Source: an uncultured Helicobacter sp.
Lineage (GTDB): Bacteria; Campylobacterota; Campylobacteria; Campylobacterales; Helicobacteraceae
Direction: 5' to 3'
Length of the DNA stretch: 64,000 bases
Assembly: GCF_947367035.1 (NCBI RefSeq)
Contig: NZ_CANBCA010000002.1
Coordinates: 62,001 to 126,000 of the forward strand
In this document: one piece after another, positions 52,237 to 60,333 of the stretch
Numbering within the stretch: the first letter of the stretch is position 1
Layout: each line of letters starts with the position of its first letter
Program-made: the position numbers and the translations under genes
Notes under the pieces: generated by a model
Databases searched by the model: none
Told to the model about the DNA's origin: nothing
What the model saw: only the letters and a program-made list of their open reading frames with translations

Positions 52237-52465
52237 ATTTTTGCACTCTCTCCACTTCAATCGCATTGGCTTCATCTGCACGTAAAACAATGCAGTTTCT
52301 ATCCAACTCTACTAGAATCGTAGAACCTCCAAGAGAAGTTTCAAGTTTTTTAATTTGCTTTGCTTTAGAAATTCCAAAGCTGAAAAATCTATCACGCAAT
52401 TGCTCATCTACTCCTAAATGCGTAATTACACCATATTCACCATCTTTTAACGCATTAATTGTCAT
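52229..52465 (-). CDS. feoA: ferrous iron transport protein FeoA
   Basis: 78-residue SH3-like cytosolic partner of FeoB. Pattern LKDGEYGVITHLG..QLRDRFFSFGISKAKQIKKLETSLGGSTILVELDRNCIVLRADEANAIEVE is typical. Starts from ATG 52465 and overlaps feoB by eight bases. Confidence 0.92.
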   Translation of the reverse strand: MTINALKDGEYGVITHLGVDEQLRDRFFSFGISKAKQIKKLETSLGGSTILVELDRNCIVLRADEANAIEVERVQKYE

Positions 52466-52529
52466 TTGAATCCTTTTTAAATTTGAAATTCACTTTGGAA
52501 TTCTAACTTTTGAAAAGTTAAAATAATAT

Positions 52530-52550
52530 TAAAATTGATTATCATTTTAT
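52530..52550 (-). promoter_or_regulatory. possible Fur box upstream of feoAB
   Basis: AAATTGATTATCATTTTAT has the AT-rich GATTATCATT core expected of an epsilonproteobacterial Fur site, about 70 bases upstream of feoA. A similar GTAATTATCAG lies near 52580. The assignment rests on sequence likeness and on feoAB being a usual Fur target. Confidence 0.4.
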
Positions 52551-52692
52551 AGTAATAGATTTGATTACATTATAATGGTAATTATCAGTAATTTCATTGT
52601 TTAAAAAGATATTTTCTATTAGATTTTTTGATAAAAAATGAAATTTATTTAGGAGTTAAATTAAAATTCTATAATTGTTGCTTTTGGGATTC

Positions 52693-53244
52693 TTAAATTT
52701 CTTCTGCCCATTTTAGAATTGTATCCTTTTGAGAGATAAAATTATCAAAGTGATGAGAACCACCCTTTTCAATGATAAGTTTAGAATCTTTAAACTTTTG
52801 TGCTGCAACCCTATAATCAAGCACTTGATCCCCACTTTGCAAAAGCACACAATAAAGCTCTGGCGTAATAAAATCTACCCGATACTGCTTTAAGCTTTCT
52901 ACCAAATCCAAGCTCCAAAAAAATGAAGTCTTATTATAAGGAACATTAACTTTCCCAATAGCGGGTAGCAAAGTTTTACAAGCATCAATTACAGGATTAA
53001 TTAAAACCGCTTTAAATTGATATTTTTGCGCTAAAAAAGTGGCATAATAACCCCCAAGAGAACTACCAATAAGGCAAATTTTATGCGTTTTGGAATATTG
53101 CAAAATCAATGACTCTAAAAGCTTAATTGCCAAAGTAGGCACATAAGGAAGATTTGGAGTGAGCACATTAGGCGCAAAAGTTGCTATTTGTTTGCCTTTG
53201 TAGCATAATCCAATGCTACGAAATCCGTGCAGATATAATAGCAC
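52693..53244 (-). CDS. YqiA-like alpha/beta-hydrolase
   Basis: 183 residues of the UPF0227/YqiA esterase type. YLHGFRS near the start (about 4-10), nucleophile elbow GSSLGGYYATFLAQ (about 60-73), Asp in LLQSGDQVLDY and His in GGSHHFDNF (about 160-168) complete a catalytic triad. Substrate unknown; simple acyl esters are likely. It is transcribed with tpx, 15 bases downstream. Confidence 0.87.
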   Translation of the reverse strand: MLLYLHGFRSIGLCYKGKQIATFAPNVLTPNLPYVPTLAIKLLESLILQYSKTHKICLIGSSLGGYYATFLAQKYQFKAVLINPVIDACKTLLPAIGKVNVPYNKTSFFWSLDLVESLKQYRVDFITPELYCVLLQSGDQVLDYRVAAQKFKDSKLIIEKGGSHHFDNFISQKDTILKWAEEI

Positions 53245-53259
53245 CTTGCGCCCCTAAAA

Positions 53260-53754
53260 TTATTTCACAGCCTTAAGTGCTGCTTCATAATCTGGTTCGC
53301 TTGTCACTTCGCTTACGATTTCTTTATGCACGATTTGCCCATCAGGATTGACAACAAAAACTGCACGAGTTAATAATCCCTCCAAGGGAGAACTAGCCAA
53401 CACTACACCATAAGAATCGCCAAAATCTTTATTTCTAAAATCACTTAATGCTGTTACGTTCTCGATACCTTCTGTGGAACAAAATCTGCCTTGTGCGAAA
53501 GGAAGATCAAGAGAAACAACAAAAACTTGCGTATTCGGAATATCTGCTGCTTTTTCATTAAATTTGCGTGTTTGTGTCGCACAAACGCCTGTATCTAAAG
53601 AAGGCACAACATTGATAATTTGAAATTTTCCATTTGATCCCCCTACACTTTTCACACTCAAATCACCTGCAACCAAATCTACTTTTGGTGCTTTATCCCC
53701 GACTTTAACTTCTTTACCTGCAAGCGTTACTGCACTACCTTTAAAAGTTACCAT
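53260..53754 (-). CDS. tpx: thiol peroxidase Tpx
   Basis: Periplasmic-type 2-Cys peroxiredoxin that removes peroxides. 164 residues. Peroxidatic Cys in PSLDTGVCATQTRKFNE (about 51-67) and resolving Cys in RFCSTEGIENVTALSD (about 90-105). AAGGAAATAAA precedes the ATG. Confidence 0.96.
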   Translation of the reverse strand: MVTFKGSAVTLAGKEVKVGDKAPKVDLVAGDLSVKSVGGSNGKFQIINVVPSLDTGVCATQTRKFNEKAADIPNTQVFVVSLDLPFAQGRFCSTEGIENVTALSDFRNKDFGDSYGVVLASSPLEGLLTRAVFVVNPDGQIVHKEIVSEVTSEPDYEAALKAVK

Positions 53755-53819
53755 TTTTATTTCCTTGTAATTATTTGAAATTAGCCCTCTATTATTAAAT
53801 AATGAAACTAAAATTTAGA

Positions 53820-54845
53820 TTAAAATGTCTCAATTCTTGGGCGAGTTTGCAAAGAATTAATCCTATCAAATTCTTTGTATTGATAAGATTCTATTGCTAC
53901 CCGCCCAATCATTGCAGCATTATCTGAACAAAATTCAAGCGGGGAAAGCAATAATGTAACATCATATTCTTCACATATTTTTGTTATTTGCTTCCTTAAT
54001 TCTAAATTTGCACTTGCTCCACCTACAATACCAAAATGTTTCCATTGATGAGAATTTCTAGCATTCTGTTCAAAAAATATTTTGCACTTTTGCACCAAAT
54101 GTGTAATAGCAGAATCTTGAAAACTTGCACATAAGTTTGCTTTAAATTCTTCACTTAAAACTTCTTTGGATTTCTTTTCTTTCTCAATTTGCAACCTTGC
54201 AGCATTTTTCAATCCTGAAAAACTAAACGCATATTGTTTTTTGGAACGCAGAGGAATAGGAAATAAAAAAGAATTGCACACACCTTTTTGTGCATAAGAT
54301 TCCACAATCGGACCACCAGGATAGCCAAGATTCAACATTTTTGCTACTTTATCAAAGCTTTCGCCAAAGCTATCGTCTAAACTCTGTGCTTTAATAGTGA
54401 TTTGGTGGAAGTCTTGCACTTCAAGCAACATCGTATGCCCACCTGAAACCAAAAGTACACCCAAAGGAAAACAAGCCTCACGTTCTAAGAATAAAGAATA
54501 CAAATGTCCTTTTAAATGATTTACACCAATTAGAGGAAGATTTAATGAAAAAGCTAGAGTTTTTGCCATCATTAAACCTTCCATTAAAGTTACATTCAAA
54601 CCTGGTTCTGTAGTAACAGCAATCACTTTTAAATCTCTGAAGTAAGGTTTGACTTTCTCTAAGATAAGAGGTAAGGTTTCGGCGTGTAGTCGGCTTGCAA
54701 GTTCTGGCACAACACCACCAAAAGCGGTATGTTCCTTTTCTTGTGAAATTTTTTGATGGAAGATTAATTGCTTAGAATCTATTTGAGTGAGCGCAATAGA
54801 ACTATCATCGCAACTACTTTCAATACTTAAAATAAGCCCACTCAA
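53820..54845 (-). CDS. tsaD: tRNA threonylcarbamoyladenosine transferase TsaD
   Basis: Transfers the threonylcarbamoyl group onto adenosine 37 of ANN-decoding tRNAs. 341 residues. ASKHA fold: LILSIESSCDDSSIAL (about 4-19), metal-binding HLKGHLYSLF (about 109-118), SGGHTMLLEV (about 135-144), DSFGESFDKVAKMLNLGYPGGP and GGASANLELR, with the final Asp in FCSDNAAMIG. It lies 19 bases downstream of an uncharacterised gene. Confidence 0.96.
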   Translation of the reverse strand: MSGLILSIESSCDDSSIALTQIDSKQLIFHQKISQEKEHTAFGGVVPELASRLHAETLPLILEKVKPYFRDLKVIAVTTEPGLNVTLMEGLMMAKTLAFSLNLPLIGVNHLKGHLYSLFLEREACFPLGVLLVSGGHTMLLEVQDFHQITIKAQSLDDSFGESFDKVAKMLNLGYPGGPIVESYAQKGVCNSFLFPIPLRSKKQYAFSFSGLKNAARLQIEKEKKSKEVLSEEFKANLCASFQDSAITHLVQKCKIFFEQNARNSHQWKHFGIVGGASANLELRKQITKICEEYDVTLLLSPLEFCSDNAAMIGRVAIESYQYKEFDRINSLQTRPRIETF

Positions 54846-54864
54846 GAGATTCCTTACTTAATAT

Positions 54865-55494
54865 CTATGCCTTTTCGTCCAAGACATTAACACCTAAACT
54901 TGCCAATTTTTTATCTACTTTTTCTAGTGCTTTTTCCAATGTTTCCTTGCTAATATCTGGCAAATTACCACCCCAAGCTTTTTCTGCTTGATTGTATCCT
55001 CTAATGATTCCTTCTCTGCCTGCTTTTAATTTTTCCACATCATCTCCAGCACCTGCTAAAACAAAATCGGCAATTCTATCCGATGTTTTTGCAACACCAA
55101 AAAATCCGTCTTCTGCAATGAGTGCTTTTGCTTCATCTTGTGTTAAATCCTGAATTGGTTTGCCCTCATAACCGATAGATTTTAAATCCAAACCTTTTAA
55201 GATATTGTTTAACTTAAATGGGTCATTCATTGCACTTGTATTCATTCCAAAGATTCCATTCTGTGAGGAAAAATTTGTCTCACTTGAAATCGTAATACTC
55301 ATTTGGAATTGCACAATGTAACCTGTTACTAAGGATTTTGCATCAATTTTAGAAGCGGCTTCTTGGATACCTTTATTCCTCTCTTCCGCTGAAATTTCAT
55401 TTTTTTTAAGCGGATTAGAACTCATCGCATTTTGCAAGTCATTTGCATACTCAAAACTACTTTTTGTAGAATTACTAGAAATATTAACTGCCAT
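54865..55494 (-). CDS. conserved hypothetical protein
   Basis: 209 residues, no signal peptide or membrane helix. The N-terminal third is Ser/Asn/Gln rich (SSNSTKSSFEYANDLQNAMSS), as in many flagellum-associated or secreted epsilonproteobacterial proteins. The middle contains DAKSLVTGYIVQFQMSITISSETNF, and the C-terminal region (about 110-200) is helical with LTQDEAKALIAEDGFFGVAKTSDRIADFVLAGAGDDVEKLKAGREGI. I recall similar Helicobacter and Campylobacter proteins without assigned function. AGGAGG lies before the ATG. Divergent from the deiminase gene. Confidence 0.7.
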   Translation of the reverse strand: MAVNISSNSTKSSFEYANDLQNAMSSNPLKKNEISAEERNKGIQEAASKIDAKSLVTGYIVQFQMSITISSETNFSSQNGIFGMNTSAMNDPFKLNNILKGLDLKSIGYEGKPIQDLTQDEAKALIAEDGFFGVAKTSDRIADFVLAGAGDDVEKLKAGREGIIRGYNQAEKAWGGNLPDISKETLEKALEKVDKKLASLGVNVLDEKA

Positions 55495-55557
55495 ATTGTC
55501 CTCCTTGACAAAAATTTATGTAATAATATCGTCATTTTTTTAAAAAAGAGTATAGTT

Positions 55558-56616
55558 ATGAAAAAAATTTTTGCAGAATGGGAAAAACAAGAGGGAATCT
55601 TACTTGCATTTCCCCATCAAGATTCTGATTGGAATCCTTACTTAAAGGAAGTTCGTGCTACTTATTGTGAAATAATTTATCATATTTTACAAGTAGAATG
55701 TTGTTTGCTCGTGTGTAAAGATAAAAATTCTACACAAGAATATATAAAAAATTATTTTGATACAAAAAATTGGAATCCGCAACTCTTGGAAAATCTATAT
55801 TGGATAGAAATTCCTAGTAATGACACTTGGACACGTGATTTTGGTGGAATCACAATTTCTCACAACAATAAAAACATTGTGCTAGACTTTGGATTTAATG
55901 GCTGGGGATTGAAATTTACCTCCAATCTGGATAACCAAATCACACGCAAACTAGCAAAACTTGGAATCTTTAAGGCTTGTAAAACTAAAAATTTAATTTT
56001 AGAAGGCGGAAGTATAGAAAGTAACGGTGCTGGGATTTTACTAACTAACACACAATGTTTATTAGAAAACAATCGCAATCCTTCTTATACAAAACGACAG
56101 CTGAATAAAAAACTAAAGAAGTATTTAGGAGTCCAAGAGATTTTGTGGCTAAACTCTGGCTATTTAAGTGGTGATGATACCGATAGCCACATTGATACAC
56201 TTGCACGTTTTGTGGATAAAAAAACGATTGTATATGTAGGTTGTTTAGATAAAACAGATGAGCATTATTTTTCCTTACTTGCGATGAAAAAAGAGTTGCG
56301 GAATCTGCGCACTTTAGAGAATAAACCTTTCAAGCTGATTGAATTGCCCTTTGTAAGTGCAAAATATTATGGGGGAGAACGTTTGCCAGCAACTTATGCA
56401 AATTTCTTATTTCTAAACAAGACTCTTTTATTGCCCATTTATCAGGATTCCAATGATGCTCTTGCAATAGAGGTTCTACAAAGTGCTTGTCCCAATCACA
56501 AAGTAATTCCGATAGATTGCTCTGTGCTGATTCGCCAACACGGAAGTTTGCATTGTATTAGTATGCAGTTTCCAAAAGGCACTTTAAATTTTAAAGCGTT
56601 AAAAAGCTTTAAATAA
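55558..56616 (+). CDS. agmatine deiminase / peptidylarginine deiminase-like enzyme
   Basis: 352 residues from ATG 55558; the frame is open upstream to 55432, but that part overlaps the divergent gene. Guanidino-modifying fold: EWEKQEGILLAFPHQDSDW, NDTWTRDFGGI (about 93-103), EGGSIESNGAGILLTN, SGDDTDSHIDTLARF with His at about 211, and the catalytic Cys in RQHGSLHCISMQFP near the C-terminus. Enzymes of this family convert agmatine to N-carbamoylputrescine. A peptidylarginine-type activity is the alternative. Confidence 0.9.
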   Translation: MKKIFAEWEKQEGILLAFPHQDSDWNPYLKEVRATYCEIIYHILQVECCLLVCKDKNSTQEYIKNYFDTKNWNPQLLENLYWIEIPSNDTWTRDFGGITISHNNKNIVLDFGFNGWGLKFTSNLDNQITRKLAKLGIFKACKTKNLILEGGSIESNGAGILLTNTQCLLENNRNPSYTKRQLNKKLKKYLGVQEILWLNSGYLSGDDTDSHIDTLARFVDKKTIVYVGCLDKTDEHYFSLLAMKKELRNLRTLENKPFKLIELPFVSAKYYGGERLPATYANFLFLNKTLLLPIYQDSNDALAIEVLQSACPNHKVIPIDCSVLIRQHGSLHCISMQFPKGTLNFKALKSFK

Positions 56617-56662
56617 AGTTATATTAAGAATATTTTAGTAAGATTTCGCATTTATTTTATAA

Positions 56663-56747
56663 GCGGAAATGGCGAAACTGGCAGACGCACTAGACTTAGG
56701 ATCTAGCGCCGCAAGGCATGGAGGTTCAAGTCCTCTTTTCCGCACCA
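56663..56747 (+). tRNA. tRNA-Leu (anticodon UAG)
   Basis: 85 bases with a full cloverleaf. Acceptor GCGGAAA pairs with TTTCCGC, the anticodon stem is CTAGA/TCTAG with loop CTTAGGA (anticodon TAG), there is a class II long variable arm (GCGCCGCAAGGCAT), the T loop is GTTCAAGTC, and the 3' CCA is encoded. Between the deiminase and FkbM-like genes. Confidence 0.95.
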
Positions 56748-56784
56748 TACAACATAGATTTATTTTATAACAAAGATATTAAAA

Positions 56785-57759
56785 ATGGAAACTCAAGATT
56801 CAGAAACTTTGTTAGAATCTCTAATTCAACAAACTAAATTAAATAATCAGCTTCAAAACAAAATCCTAATGTCTAACATCATTACAAATTCCAAAATTAA
56901 TAAAAAAGATAAACAAATTTTACTGCTTTTATTACAAGATAGAGACAGAAACTACTTGCGTCTAAACCATAATCTCCAAGTCCATACTAGAATTTTGGAA
57001 TATTTAAAAGTCTTACAACCCATTAAGGTTGGCAGAGATTCCCTCATTAGAGTTGGTGGTGCAAACGATGGGGGTTATGTGATGTATAATAAACTCTTAA
57101 AAGCAAATAATGGGGGGGGGGCAAAAGCCTTATTCAAAAATCCTAAAGCCATTTCATTAGGTGTTTCCGATTACTCTCCTTGGGATCTAGAAATGGCAGA
57201 GATTGGCTACCAAGTCCTAGAATATGATGGAAGCACTAAAGATTCTCCTTATACCCACCAAAATATTATATTTCATAAAAAATTTATCTCCGCACATAAT
57301 AGTGATTCCACCATTACTTTAGAAAGTATAATTAAAGATAACAAACTAGACTCTACACAAGCTAATATCTTGCAAACCGATATTGAAAATGCAGAATGGG
57401 AAATGCTAGAAAATATTGATATAGAAATTCTTGCTCAAAACTTTGCACAAATTATCTTTGAATTTCACGGCTGTAATCCAGAAGAAGAAAGTGGTTTTTA
57501 TCAAAGAATTACACAACTTAAAAGACTCAACAAATTCTTTATTCCTATTCATTTTCATTTTAATAATCACGGAAAAATCTTTTATTCTAAGGGATTATTC
57601 TTTAGCACCTCTTTAGAAGTTAGTTATATTAACCGCTCAAAATTGCAAAGCTTAGGATTAGATGAAACACAAAAGCTAGAAAAAGGGATTTTAAAGGATT
57701 TGGATTATCCCACTTGGATTGCCAATCCAGAGATTCCAATTCGTTTTTGCAAACAATAA
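56785..57759 (+). CDS. FkbM-type methyltransferase with poly-G tract, phase variable
   Basis: 324 residues. The C-terminal two thirds resemble FkbM methyltransferases: VGRDSLIRVGGANDGGYVMYN (about 77-97), AISLGVSDYSPWDLEMA (about 121-137) and ILQTDIENAEWEMLENI (about 195-211), matching the LKIDxEGxE motif. The N-terminal 70 residues are a helical extension. A G10 run at 57112-57121 lies inside the coding sequence (Asn-Asn-Gly-Gly-Gly-Ala). In this state the gene is ON; one base more or less would truncate the protein near residue 112. Substrate is probably a surface glycan. Confidence 0.85.
   Translation: METQDSETLLESLIQQTKLNNQLQNKILMSNIITNSKINKKDKQILLLLLQDRDRNYLRLNHNLQVHTRILEYLKVLQPIKVGRDSLIRVGGANDGGYVMYNKLLKANNGGGAKALFKNPKAISLGVSDYSPWDLEMAEIGYQVLEYDGSTKDSPYTHQNIIFHKKFISAHNSDSTITLESIIKDNKLDSTQANILQTDIENAEWEMLENIDIEILAQNFAQIIFEFHGCNPEEESGFYQRITQLKRLNKFFIPIHFHFNNHGKIFYSKGLFFSTSLEVSYINRSKLQSLGLDETQKLEKGILKDLDYPTWIANPEIPIRFCKQ
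57112..57121 (+). repeat. G10 contingency tract
   Basis: Ten consecutive G residues within the methyltransferase gene. Poly-G tracts of this length slip during replication in Campylobacter and Helicobacter and switch surface genes on and off. This tract is the only one seen in the window. Confidence 0.85.
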
Positions 57760-57842
57760 CTTAGATTTTCGTAATGAGAGTATTTACACCCTCACCGCGC
57801 TAATTTTTTAATCCTAGTCAGCAAGAGCCGTTAAAACCTCGT

Positions 57843-57902
57843 AGCAATCTATAATTTTAAATCAAAGCAGAATTGATTGCTTTGGCTTCGCCTCCTTGCA
57901 AT
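57843..57902 (+). repeat. intergenic hairpin repeat before fdhD
   Basis: AGCAATC / GATTGCT (57843-57849, 57875-57881) and CAAAGCA / TGCTTTG (57863-57869, 57878-57884), then GGCTTCGCCTCCTTGCAAT. It shares the GATTGCTTTG..GCAAT theme with the repeat after hypA. Confidence 0.4.
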
Positions 57903-57924
57903 AAAATAGTTTATCCACAAAACC

Positions 57925-58725
57925 TTATGAATTTGAAATTCTACCACTATGGGTATAAACATTTGCCCGATTACCACGCGCAAAACCAATGAGCGTTACG
58001 CCTGTCTCTTGCGCAGCTTTAACACCCATTAAAGTTGCGGCAGCTTTAGAGATAACAATTGGAATATTGTGCATTACGGCTTTAATTACCATTTCAAGCG
58101 ATAATCTACCACTGACATAAAGAATCCCATCACTTGCATCTAGTCCCTGCAAACACGCTTTTCCCATCACTTTGTCAATTGCATTATGTCTTCCAATATC
58201 TTCACAAATTAAAAGGGAATTATCCAAAACTAACATTGCCTTATGCACACAACCTGTTTTATCAAACAATTCACTTGGTTTTTCAAAAAATCTTAAATGA
58301 GAGAAAATTTCACTGCACAAAACTTTTCTATCTGATTCTACAAACCGCTCTAAAATATGTCCTTCCAAATTCCCAGCAACTCCTACGCAACAACCAGAAG
58401 TTAGTGTCTTTTCACGAAAAAGATTCTTAAGATTCTCTTCAACAATCTCCGCTTCTATCATAACAGACTTACCATCCTCAGAGATTTCTAAACGTTGAAT
58501 CTGTGAAACATCATCAATCACACCTTCACTTATCAAAAACCCAACAATATGGCAATCTTGCTCTTTTGGGATACTCATAACTGAAAGTAGTTTTTTGCCA
58601 TTGAGATAAAATGCAATACGCTCCTCTGCTATCACATCATCTTCAACAAAATCTGTTAGAGATTCTCCCCCAAACCCATTGGGAGAGATTTTATCAATTC
58701 TTAATGCCTTGTAATAACATTCCAT
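57925..58725 (-). CDS. fdhD: formate dehydrogenase sulfurtransferase FdhD
   Basis: Transfers sulfur to the molybdenum cofactor of formate dehydrogenase. 266 residues. DFVEDDVIAEERIAFYLNGKKL near the start, the cysteine loop TLTSGCCVGVAG (about 109-120), TGCVHKAML, EDIGRHNAIDKVMG (about 174-187) and the C-terminal SRISLE-like SGRLSLEMVIKAV. It shares one base with the stop of the cytochrome b gene, so it is the last gene of the fdh operon. Confidence 0.93.
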   Translation of the reverse strand: MECYYKALRIDKISPNGFGGESLTDFVEDDVIAEERIAFYLNGKKLLSVMSIPKEQDCHIVGFLISEGVIDDVSQIQRLEISEDGKSVMIEAEIVEENLKNLFREKTLTSGCCVGVAGNLEGHILERFVESDRKVLCSEIFSHLRFFEKPSELFDKTGCVHKAMLVLDNSLLICEDIGRHNAIDKVMGKACLQGLDASDGILYVSGRLSLEMVIKAVMHNIPIVISKAAATLMGVKAAQETGVTLIGFARGNRANVYTHSGRISNS

Positions 58726-59684
58726 TATGCAGCATTTATCTCTTTATAGTAATAACTATGGAGAATCGCAATTTCTTCTTCACCCATATGTCCATCAATA
58801 ATAGAATGTAAAGCTCCTTCTATCGCAAAGACAGCCATATAAATGTGTGTAATTAAAAGAGCAATGATTAAAAACCCAATGATATTATGTGCTAATGCCA
58901 TTATTCTTAAAGTGTCAATATCACTAAATTGGAAAAACATAAAAGCCCCAGAAATTATCATTGCAAATCCACCCATCGTGCAGACCCAAAACCACATTTT
59001 TTGCCCTGCATTAAATTTTCCTGCAGGGATTGGTTTTTTCTCTTTACTTAAATATCCACCCATTATCATTAGCCATTGAATATCATAAGCCTTAGGCAAA
59101 GCGCTTTTAGCCCACATTAAAAACATTAAAATCCCAAAGATTGCAAAAACAATGGTTGCGATTCCGTGCAAGTCTCTAGCAAAACGCACTAATCCTCCAC
59201 CGCCTAATTTATCTCCAAACACCATTGCTAAACCTGTCAGACATAAAAGCACAAAAGGAATTGCTGCACACCAATGCACAATAATGTTATAACTAGAAAA
59301 TACACGAATTTTCTTACCGTGATTAAATTTCTTTTGCCCTACAAACATAAAATGGCTCAAAAATGCTAAAGGAACTAATATAATAATAAGCCCAAAAACT
59401 TGCATAAAATATCTTCCTTGAAGAAAAGTAAAGATTTCTCCCCAACCTTGTGAATTAGGCGAGCCAACTCCCCAAGTTTTAATGGCTTCTACTTCAGGAC
59501 CACCATAAAGTTTTGGATTCGCTCTTGCACTTGTCGTAATCAAAGCATTATTTCCACTTATTACTTCTGCATATTGCTTTCCACCCTCTTGTGGGACACT
59601 TGGATTTGCCGCAAAGGCAAAACTCACTCCTAGTGCAAAAATCACCAACATTAAGATTCTAAAGAATTTCAATAAATTTCTCAT
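58725..59684 (-). CDS. fdhC: formate dehydrogenase cytochrome b subunit
   Basis: Passes electrons from the FeS subunit to the quinone pool at the inner membrane. 319 residues with a signal peptide (about 1-26) and four helices from about 90. The heme-ligand histidines lie in SSYNIIVHWCAAIPFVLLCLTG (about 129-150), RDLHGIATIVFAIFGILMFL and MALAHNIIGFLIIALLITHIYMAVF. Matches the gamma subunit of FdnI/FdhC type. Confidence 0.93.
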   Translation of the reverse strand: MRNLLKFFRILMLVIFALGVSFAFAANPSVPQEGGKQYAEVISGNNALITTSARANPKLYGGPEVEAIKTWGVGSPNSQGWGEIFTFLQGRYFMQVFGLIIILVPLAFLSHFMFVGQKKFNHGKKIRVFSSYNIIVHWCAAIPFVLLCLTGLAMVFGDKLGGGGLVRFARDLHGIATIVFAIFGILMFLMWAKSALPKAYDIQWLMIMGGYLSKEKKPIPAGKFNAGQKMWFWVCTMGGFAMIISGAFMFFQFSDIDTLRIMALAHNIIGFLIIALLITHIYMAVFAIEGALHSIIDGHMGEEEIAILHSYYYKEINAA

Positions 59685-59693
59685 AGAATCCTC

Positions 59694-60323
59694 CTAATCG
59701 TTATATGCGGTTTTCCACACATTAGGAACAGCATTAGGGATATTTTCTCCTCGCACAGTTGCACGATGCGTGATAATGTTTGAAACTTCTTCACTGCTAC
59801 CTGCAAGCAAAGCCTTAGTAGAGCACATACTTGCACACATTGGCACTTTACCCTCTGCGATTCTATTTTGCCCATAGAGATGATATTCCACTTCGCTATT
59901 TGTTTCTTCAGGACCTCCTGCACAGAATGTGCATTTATCCATTGCTCCACGAGAACCAAAAACACCATTTTTAGGGAATTGTGGAGCACCAAAAGGACAA
60001 GCATAAAGACAATAACCACAGCCAATACAAGTTTTTTTATCGTGTAGGACGATTCCATCGGCACGAATATAAAAACAATCCACTGGACACACTTGGGCGC
60101 AAGGAGCATCAGCACAATGCATACAAGCTACCGAAACTGCACTCTCTTTGCCTACAATACCCTCATTTAGCAGAACAACTCTTCTGCGATTTACACCGAC
60201 AGGCAAGTGATGTGCTTCTTTGCAAGCCACATCACAACCGTGGCATTCAATACAACGATTCGTATCACAATAAAATTTTATTCTTGAAAAATTTTCAAGA
60301 TTGGTAGGAATTGTATTACTCAT
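59694..60323 (-). CDS. fdhB: formate dehydrogenase iron-sulfur subunit
   Basis: Electron-transfer subunit with four [4Fe-4S] clusters. 209 residues. Cysteine groups CDTNRCIECHGCDVACKEAH, CMHCADAPCAQVCPVDC, CIGCGYCLYACPFGAP and CTFCAGG..CASMC are visible in order. No Tat signal: it is probably exported with FdhA. It lies ten bases after fdhA. Confidence 0.95.
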   Translation of the reverse strand: MSNTIPTNLENFSRIKFYCDTNRCIECHGCDVACKEAHHLPVGVNRRRVVLLNEGIVGKESAVSVACMHCADAPCAQVCPVDCFYIRADGIVLHDKKTCIGCGYCLYACPFGAPQFPKNGVFGSRGAMDKCTFCAGGPEETNSEVEYHLYGQNRIAEGKVPMCASMCSTKALLAGSSEEVSNIITHRATVRGENIPNAVPNVWKTAYND

Positions 60324-60333
60324 CTTTTACTCC

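Noticed and set aside
55432-55557. N-terminal extension of the agmatine deiminase
   Set aside because: It overlaps the divergent gene, lacks family similarity and the ATG at 55558 gives a typical start.
54865-55560. Sigma-28 promoter upstream of the Ser/Asn-rich hypothetical gene
   Set aside because: ACGATATT resembles a -10 box, but no TAAA-like -35 is at the right distance.
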